From Candidatus Blautia excrementipullorum (GTDB lineage: Bacteria > Bacillota > Clostridia > Lachnospirales > Lachnospiraceae), in contig DWYN01000110.1 in NCBI GenBank assembly GCA_019118645.1, forward strand, positions 1 through 64,000: DNA of 64,000 bases. The letters are read 5' to 3'. The translations under genes were made by a program, and so were the position numbers. Shown here in pieces: positions 57,920-64,000 of this stretch. Each line of letters begins with the position of its first letter. The stretch's first letter is position 1. Under the pieces are notes generated by a model. The model saw only the letters and a list, made by a program, of their open reading frames with translations. It ran no database searches and was not told where the DNA came from.

Positions 57920-59395
57920 ATGAAAGCAGACAAAACACACTATCAGGATCTGAGAGAAAGGGCCGCGGAACGGTTCCGCCAGATTGAACGGCTCCAGGAA
58001 CAGGGACTGATCTGTAAACAAGGGGATTTTGTACCGTCCGTACACTATCCTCCCATTACCCGCTACCCGGATGTGACGGAGGATTTTATCCTGAAGGATT
58101 ATACCATGCCGGAGGACGGAATGATGGATATCTACGTCCACTTTCCTTTCTGCGCCCAGAGATGTCTTTTCTGCCATTATCCCGGCAAGGTCGGTCCCCA
58201 GGAGGAAGAAAAGGAGAAATATGTAACTTATCTGGAACGGGAAATGGATCTGTATCTGGAAAAACTGGGAGAACAGAAGCTGAAGCCCCGTTCCATACTC
58301 ATAGGAGGGGGAACGCCCACGTATCTTTCGCCAAAGCTTCTGGAACGTTTTTTGGGTTATTTTGCCAGACGGGTGGATTTTTCGAGATGCCGCCAGTTTA
58401 ATTATGATCTTGATCCCATGTCCCTGATCGGAGACGAGGGAAAAGAAAAAATGGAGATCATGAAAGCTTACGGCGTGGACAGACTTACCATAGGGTTCCA
58501 GTCCCTGGACGATCAGGTGCTTCATATTATGAATCGCGGCCACGGCGCCGCCCAGGCAGTGGAGTCTCTTTACGCCGCGTCAGAAATGGGATTTGATACA
58601 AATATAGAATTTATTTACGGGCATCCGGGCCAGACTTTTGAAAACTGGGTGGACGTTGTGGAGGAGGCGGTAAAGCTTCCGGCAGATGAGATCCAGCTTT
58701 ACCGTCTGAAGGTGCAGGCTTATGGGGATATGCAGGGAGCTGTGATCCAGAACAGAACGAAAGCGGGGAAGACTCCTATTCCGGATTTTCAGGAAACCAT
58801 GATGATGAAACAGGCCGCGCTGGACATTCTGACAGAAAACGGCTATCACGAAAATCTCCGCAGAGTTTTTTCCCGGCAGAGCAGGATATATTCCCACTAT
58901 GCCTACAACCAGTGCTGTAATCTTTACGATCAGATTGGTTTCGGGATCACGGCGTTCAGCAGTTTCCGCGACCGTTTCGCGCTGAACACGCAGCATTTTA
59001 AAGAGTATTATGAAAAGCTGGACCATGGTCTGCTGCCGGTAAACCGGGGATATGTGCGGGACAGGGAGCAGCAGGCGAGGTGGGCGCTGATCCTTCCGCT
59101 GAAAAACCGTGACGTGCGGAAAAAAGATTATAAAAAGATCACGGGCCTGGAACTGGATCAGGTATTTACCGAAAAGCAAAAATATCTTACAGAAGCGGGA
59201 CTTCTGGAGGATACGGAGAAAAAGCTGTCTCTGACGGAGCTTGGAAAATTTGTAGCAGATGAGGTGGCGGAACAGTTTAACAGTGTGGAATTCCTTCCGT
59301 TTCCGGAGAAGGATTATGCAGACGGGGTTCTGAATCCTTACAGAAACAACAGAAGAGAAGATGTGCTGGGAGGTGAGGCGGTTGAAACAGATTGA
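57920..59395 (+). CDS. HemN/HemW-like radical SAM protein
   Basis: CxxxCxxC motif HFPFCAQRCLFCHYPG; IGGGTPTYLS; TIGFQSLDDQVLHIMNRGH; HemN-like C-terminal region. Confidence 0.88.
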   Translation: MKADKTHYQDLRERAAERFRQIERLQEQGLICKQGDFVPSVHYPPITRYPDVTEDFILKDYTMPEDGMMDIYVHFPFCAQRCLFCHYPGKVGPQEEEKEKYVTYLEREMDLYLEKLGEQKLKPRSILIGGGTPTYLSPKLLERFLGYFARRVDFSRCRQFNYDLDPMSLIGDEGKEKMEIMKAYGVDRLTIGFQSLDDQVLHIMNRGHGAAQAVESLYAASEMGFDTNIEFIYGHPGQTFENWVDVVEEAVKLPADEIQLYRLKVQAYGDMQGAVIQNRTKAGKTPIPDFQETMMMKQAALDILTENGYHENLRRVFSRQSRIYSHYAYNQCCNLYDQIGFGITAFSSFRDRFALNTQHFKEYYEKLDHGLLPVNRGYVRDREQQARWALILPLKNRDVRKKDYKKITGLELDQVFTEKQKYLTEAGLLEDTEKKLSLTELGKFVADEVAEQFNSVEFLPFPEKDYADGVLNPYRNNRREDVLGGEAVETD

Positions 59396-61454
59396 ACTGG
59401 ATGTGAGTACAAAGCGTTCCCTGATCCATCTGGGAAGCCTGGACTCTTTTGATATTACTGAGGGAGGGAAAAAGGCGGGCAGATGTATTTTAGAATATCT
59501 GGAGGAGGGAAATCCGGAGCGGCTGAAAAGAGCTGTGCAGATCTATGAGGAGCTGATTCCAAACGAGAATTTCGGCGGGGAATATACAGCTCTGGAATGG
59601 CTGTGCAAGCTCTGGCTGGCGCCGGAGGAAGAACAGAAACGGATGCTTTCTTATCCGCCGGTCAGAGGATTTTACGAGCTTCTTGCGGAAAATGATTTTT
59701 TTCATCTGAAATGGTATATCCGCCGAAAGTATCATTTCGTAGAGATCCACCGGAAAGATCTTGAGGCGAAGGCCCAGCTCCGTTTTCTGGAGGATTTTAT
59801 TCTTTTCGGAAATCCGGACCGGGAACGCTGGGAAAAGGTGAGGGAAAATATCGCGCGTCTGCCTCTTCGCAGAGGAATGCGTATCGCCGACGTGGGAAGC
59901 GGGCCGGGATATTATTCCTTCAAATTCGCGGAGCTTATCGGGGACGATGGAATGGTCTATGCCATTGAGACAAATCCCAGGCATCTGGATTACCTCAGAA
60001 GCTATATCGCAAAAAACAGGATTCCCAATGTAACTGCGGTGACAAGCAGTTTCCAGGGCATCGGCCTTTCGCCGGATGTCAGAGTGGATATGGTGTTTAT
60101 CTGTTCTCTTTATCACAATGTTTACGCTGCGTTTACAGACGAGGAGAGGGATTCCTTTGTACAGAGCATACGGAGAGCTCTCCGTCCCGGAGGAACGCTG
60201 GCGGTGGTGGACAATGATCTGGTAGAGGACAGCGAGCTGCCGTATCATGGCCCCTATATTGCAAGAGAACTTCTTTTGAGCCAGCTTTATTACTATGGAT
60301 TTGAACTGAAGAAACAATATCAGTTTACTCCTCAGAGATATGTATTGATCCTGGAAAAAAAAGAGGAACTGCCGGCGCAGGATCCTCTGAATCACGCTTC
60401 TTTTCAGGATGAGAAAAAGGAGAAGATCAAAGTGACCAGTTCTTCCTCTCTGGTCCGGTACCGGATCATCGGTACATCCACTTCCGGTTTTACCTGGAAT
60501 GGGAAACGTCTTGCTCTGAAACTCTCCAGAGGACTGGAAGAAAACAATGCCCACCTGATCAGGGAGACGGCTGAAGAGTACGGGATCCTTATGAGAAAAG
60601 AGCGGATCGGAGACGAATATACGGCTCTTTTGTGGTTCTGCCAGATGTTTCTTATGAAAGACGAAGAAAGGCGGAAGATCCTGGAAGATCCGATGGTCAG
60701 AGATTACTGGCATTTTTTTGCGGATGAGGATTACTCTGTGATGAAAGCGTATCTGCGGAACAAATACAATTTCCGGGAGCCTCTGAGCGAAGAGGAGACG
60801 CCGGGAGTTCTGGAAACAGAGGAGCCGGATATTTCTTTCGGGGTTCTGAATGAGTGGAGTGAATATCTGACTTTTAACAATCCCAACAGGTATCTGTGGG
60901 AGGATACCGGCCGTATGCTGGAATATCTGGATATCCGGGAAGGAGAGACTGTGGCGGATATCGGATGCGGAAGCGGATATTTTTCCTGGCAGTTCTCCAA
61001 AGCGGTGGGAAAAAACGGAACGGTGTTCGCTACGGAGATCAATCCGGAGGCGCTGTCCTGGGTGGAGAAGCTGAACCGGGAGTGCGAGACCAGGATCGTT
61101 CCCCGGACTGGAGCTCTCAATGATGTATGTCTGGAAGAAAATTCTGTGGATACCATGTTCCTCTGTTCTATGTATCACGCGACGTATATTGCGTCGATTG
61201 AGTTTGTAAGGGAAGAATTTATCCGCAGCATGCAAAAAAGCATCCGTCCCGGCGGCCGTCTGTATGTTGTGGATAATGATATTACACCAAGAGGAGAACC
61301 GGCATATTTCGGGCCGGGCATCTGCCGGGAACTGGTAATCGCCCAGCTTGAGAGATATGGCTTTGTACTGGAGGATGTCCGGCAGTTTGTTCCCCAGAGA
61401 TATGTACTCAGATTCCGTAATAAAAAACAGGAGGGAACAGGCCTATGTATCTGA
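59382..61454 (+). CDS. Tandem (duplicated) SAM-dependent methyltransferase
   Basis: Two motif I copies: IADVGSGPGYYSFKF and VADIGCGSGYFSWQF; conserved VVDND and PQRYVL in both halves; likely TTG start after RBS gggaggtg, annotated ORF begins 59361. Confidence 0.85.
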   Translation: MKQIELDVSTKRSLIHLGSLDSFDITEGGKKAGRCILEYLEEGNPERLKRAVQIYEELIPNENFGGEYTALEWLCKLWLAPEEEQKRMLSYPPVRGFYELLAENDFFHLKWYIRRKYHFVEIHRKDLEAKAQLRFLEDFILFGNPDRERWEKVRENIARLPLRRGMRIADVGSGPGYYSFKFAELIGDDGMVYAIETNPRHLDYLRSYIAKNRIPNVTAVTSSFQGIGLSPDVRVDMVFICSLYHNVYAAFTDEERDSFVQSIRRALRPGGTLAVVDNDLVEDSELPYHGPYIARELLLSQLYYYGFELKKQYQFTPQRYVLILEKKEELPAQDPLNHASFQDEKKEKIKVTSSSSLVRYRIIGTSTSGFTWNGKRLALKLSRGLEENNAHLIRETAEEYGILMRKERIGDEYTALLWFCQMFLMKDEERRKILEDPMVRDYWHFFADEDYSVMKAYLRNKYNFREPLSEEETPGVLETEEPDISFGVLNEWSEYLTFNNPNRYLWEDTGRMLEYLDIREGETVADIGCGSGYFSWQFSKAVGKNGTVFATEINPEALSWVEKLNRECETRIVPRTGALNDVCLEENSVDTMFLCSMYHATYIASIEFVREEFIRSMQKSIRPGGRLYVVDNDITPRGEPAYFGPGICRELVIAQLERYGFVLEDVRQFVPQRYVLRFRNKKQEGTGLCI

Positions 61455-63721
61455 CGGTTTTTACGGGAAACGATCCTCCCTTTTCAGTGAATCTGGAAGA
61501 ATATAAAAAAAGAAAGATCACCTTCGGCCGTTCGTCGGGGAACGACCTTGTTCTCCGGTCTCAGATCGTATCTTCTTCTCATGGATTTTTTACGAAAGAA
61601 GGCGAGAGGTGGAAAATCGCCGACAATCACAGTACCAACGGACTCTATGTGAATGAAGAACCGGTTACCGAGAGACTTCTGTCAGACGGACTGAAAATCT
61701 ACATAGGGGATGAAAAACACAGCGAGAGAGTGGTGTTTCTCTGCACCGTGGCCAATAACAGCATAGGGTATCGGCATTTCAGCCTTGAGGGCCGGGAGAA
61801 GGTCCTGATCGGCCGGCAGGAGGACTGCGATATCCGGCTTGGATATGTTGGTGTGTCGCGGGTTCACGGGAGTGTTATACGAAAAAAGGAAGGCTTCTGT
61901 CTCAGCGCGGCAGGAAGCGGCCAGATCCGGTATAACGGAAGACCGCTGGGAAGAACAGAAAAAATTTTGTCGCCCATGGACCGGTTTATGATAGGGGATA
62001 CGCAGTTCCTTTACCGCGAAGGCGAGCTGATCTATTATCGCAGTCAGGACGGTCTGGGTATGGAGATCAGCGGACTGACAAAGACTGTTCCGGCAGGGCG
62101 TGGGAAAAAGACGATTCTCAGTCAGGTCAGCCTGCAGATACAGCCGGGAGAATTTACCGCTATTGTAGGAGGTTCCGGCGCGGGAAAATCTACTCTTTTG
62201 AAATGCATCAGCGGATGTACGGAATACACGGAAGGCTCTGTGCTGATCCAGGGCGAGGATATCCGATCCGGTTATGAAAGTATCCGCCGTCTGATGGGAT
62301 ATGTTCCCCAGCAGGATATCGTATATGATGATCTGACTCTTGAAAAGATGCTGTACTATTCAGCCGGACTGAGAATGCCCCGGGACGCTTCCCGGCAGGA
62401 AATACGGGAAAGGATAAGAGAAGTGATCCATAAGGTGGAACTGGACGGGCATGAAAAGACTATGATCCGGAAGCTCAGCGGAGGGCAGAAAAAAAGAGCA
62501 AGCATAGCGGTGGAGCTTCTGTCTGATCCGGGAATCTTTTTTCTGGACGAACCCACTTCAGGTTTGGATCCGGGAACAGAGCAGAATCTGATGAGGACTC
62601 TGAAAAAAATGACAGAGACGGGAAAAACCATCGTGCTGGTCACCCATACACCGCTGAACCTCTATTTATGCGACAAGATTATTTTTATGGGTCCGGGAGG
62701 AAGGCTTTGTTTCTGCGGAAGTCCCGGGGAGGCCGTATCTTTTTTCCAGGCGGCCAGGCTGGTGGATATCTATAATCTGGTCCAAGAAGCGCCGGAAGTA
62801 TGGGAAGCAAAATACCGGCGGACGCAGTATACTCTGCCGGTCCCGGCAAAGGGCAGAACGCAGAAAGAGAAAGAAAAAGCTTCCGTGTTCCGGCAGCTTT
62901 GGCTTCTGGCGGCGCGCTGTCTGGAGATCACCGTAAACGACAGAAAACGATTCCTTCTGCAGCTTTTGATGGCTCCGGGTCTGGGTATTCTTCTCTACCT
63001 TGCCTTCAGCGGTTCTCTGGAACCGTTCGTCCTTGCCCGGGATACAGAAACTTTTTCCATAGCCCTGGCCTGCTGCTGCTTCTGGATCGGTCTGTTTCAG
63101 GCGATACAGGAAATTTGTAAGGAACGTACGATCATGGAGAGGGAGAGGATGGCGGGAATGAAAATGCCGGCGTATTTTTTCTCAAAGGCGATTGTGCTTG
63201 GAGGATTTCTGATTTTGCAGTGTTTCCTTCTCCTGGGATGTGTGTGGATGTTGATCGGCAGTCCAAAACAGGGGGCTCTCCTGGGAAACGCCGCGTTTCT
63301 GGAATATCTGCTGCTCACCTGTCTTGCGGCGTTTTCCGCTGCCGCCATGGGTCTGCTCCTTTCGGCGGCCGTCAGCACTCCGGAACAGGCTGCGGCTGCC
63401 GCGCCCCTTCTTCTGATACCGCAGATTCTTTTCTCGGAGATTATCTGTACACTGTCGGGAGCGGCAAAATATCTGTCTTATATAGTGAGCTGTAAATGGA
63501 CGTGTCTGGGATACTGCGCTTCGGCAGGCATCAACGATCTGCCCAGTAAGCTGGTGCCGCAGGTGGAATATACCTTTTATAACAGCAGATACAGTGCTTT
63601 TAAGCTGCCTGTGCTGGGGGACGTAAATCCGGCGGCGGTAAGTATAGCCGCGCTGATTCTGCTGACTGCGCTTTTGTCCGCCGCCACACTGCTGGCGCTG
63701 AGAAAACGCAGAGAACTGTAA
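61445..63721 (+). CDS. FHA domain-containing ABC transporter, ATP-binding plus ABC-2 permease fusion
   Basis: Two FHA-like domains (GRSSGNDLVL...NHSTNGLYVNE and GRQEDCDIRL...SRVHGSV), Walker A GGSGAGKSTLLK, LSGGQKKRASIAVELL, C-terminal multi-TM ABC-2 region. Confidence 0.93.
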   Translation: MYLTVFTGNDPPFSVNLEEYKKRKITFGRSSGNDLVLRSQIVSSSHGFFTKEGERWKIADNHSTNGLYVNEEPVTERLLSDGLKIYIGDEKHSERVVFLCTVANNSIGYRHFSLEGREKVLIGRQEDCDIRLGYVGVSRVHGSVIRKKEGFCLSAAGSGQIRYNGRPLGRTEKILSPMDRFMIGDTQFLYREGELIYYRSQDGLGMEISGLTKTVPAGRGKKTILSQVSLQIQPGEFTAIVGGSGAGKSTLLKCISGCTEYTEGSVLIQGEDIRSGYESIRRLMGYVPQQDIVYDDLTLEKMLYYSAGLRMPRDASRQEIRERIREVIHKVELDGHEKTMIRKLSGGQKKRASIAVELLSDPGIFFLDEPTSGLDPGTEQNLMRTLKKMTETGKTIVLVTHTPLNLYLCDKIIFMGPGGRLCFCGSPGEAVSFFQAARLVDIYNLVQEAPEVWEAKYRRTQYTLPVPAKGRTQKEKEKASVFRQLWLLAARCLEITVNDRKRFLLQLLMAPGLGILLYLAFSGSLEPFVLARDTETFSIALACCCFWIGLFQAIQEICKERTIMERERMAGMKMPAYFFSKAIVLGGFLILQCFLLLGCVWMLIGSPKQGALLGNAAFLEYLLLTCLAAFSAAAMGLLLSAAVSTPEQAAAAAPLLLIPQILFSEIICTLSGAAKYLSYIVSCKWTCLGYCASAGINDLPSKLVPQVEYTFYNSRYSAFKLPVLGDVNPAAVSIAALILLTALLSAATLLALRKRREL

Positions 63722-63753
63722 ACAATACCGGAAAAGACAAGAAAGGGAAGATT

Positions 63754-64000
63754 ATGAAGAGAAAAATGATCACAGCGGCGCTGACAGCCTCGGTAATTAT
63801 GTTTGGCTGCGGCTTTGGATCGGGGAATACCTATGGAGATTATGAAGAAGCGTATATGGCTCTGATGGCCCCCGGATCGTTGAATACGGACATTACCCTT
63901 GTACTGAATATGGAAGAAGAGACTGTCCGTGCGGAAGGAAATATGAAAATGGATCAGAGCGGAGCCATGTACTTTGAACTGGAAATGGGAGACAAAAAAG
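63754..64000 (+). CDS. Putative lipoprotein, truncated by window end
   Basis: MKRKMITAALTASVIMFGCGFGSGN lipobox; RBS aaaggga; open to end of window. Confidence 0.75.
   Translation, partial: MKRKMITAALTASVIMFGCGFGSGNTYGDYEEAYMALMAPGSLNTDITLVLNMEEETVRAEGNMKMDQSGAMYFELEMGDKK

Noticed and set aside
59490-61235. 581-aa antisense ORF opposite the double methyltransferase
   Set aside because: Frame shadow of a strong coding gene; sequence is rich in His/Arg/Phe/Ile with no recognisable domain and no RBS context

Overview
The window is a Clostridia/Lachnospiraceae-like chromosomal segment (family assignment inferred from gene content and style). It is protein-dense and mostly + strand. I saw no rRNA, tRNA, CRISPR array, IS element or prophage. 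Core content: nucleoside/sugar ABC permeases, FMN riboswitch plus ribU, ECF sigma/anti-sigma pair, NUDIX hydrolase, antiterminator-controlled ptsG plus glcT-ptsH-ptsI, Na+/solute symporter, S8 peptidase, hisC, rho, rpmE, DUF1385, prmC, prfA, sugar-nucleotide genes, hflX, nrdD, a Bce-type two-component/ABC module, azlCD, a Wzz/CpsD/LCP module, aroK, aroE, dapF and hydF. Two accessory regions stand out. (1) About 15.4-23.9 kb: a PucR-regulated cluster of an SDR, a V4R-like protein and a stand-alone GcvT/DmdA-like protein, suggesting tetrahydrofolate-dependent demethylation. It is followed by a FadR-type regulator and an Ldh_2/malic-enzyme operon with a perfect FadR-like palindrome inside its promoter. 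(2) About 52.4-64 kb: a eukaryotic-like Ser/Thr kinase system. One kinase has a Big_2-like ectodomain and a DFN motif. The other has a zinc ribbon and MORN repeats and leads a compact operon with a HemN/HemW-like radical SAM protein, an internally duplicated double methyltransferase, a two-FHA ABC transporter and a lipoprotein. Region 2 is the best candidate for an undescribed system. All functional assignments come from reading motifs by eye; no database search was run.
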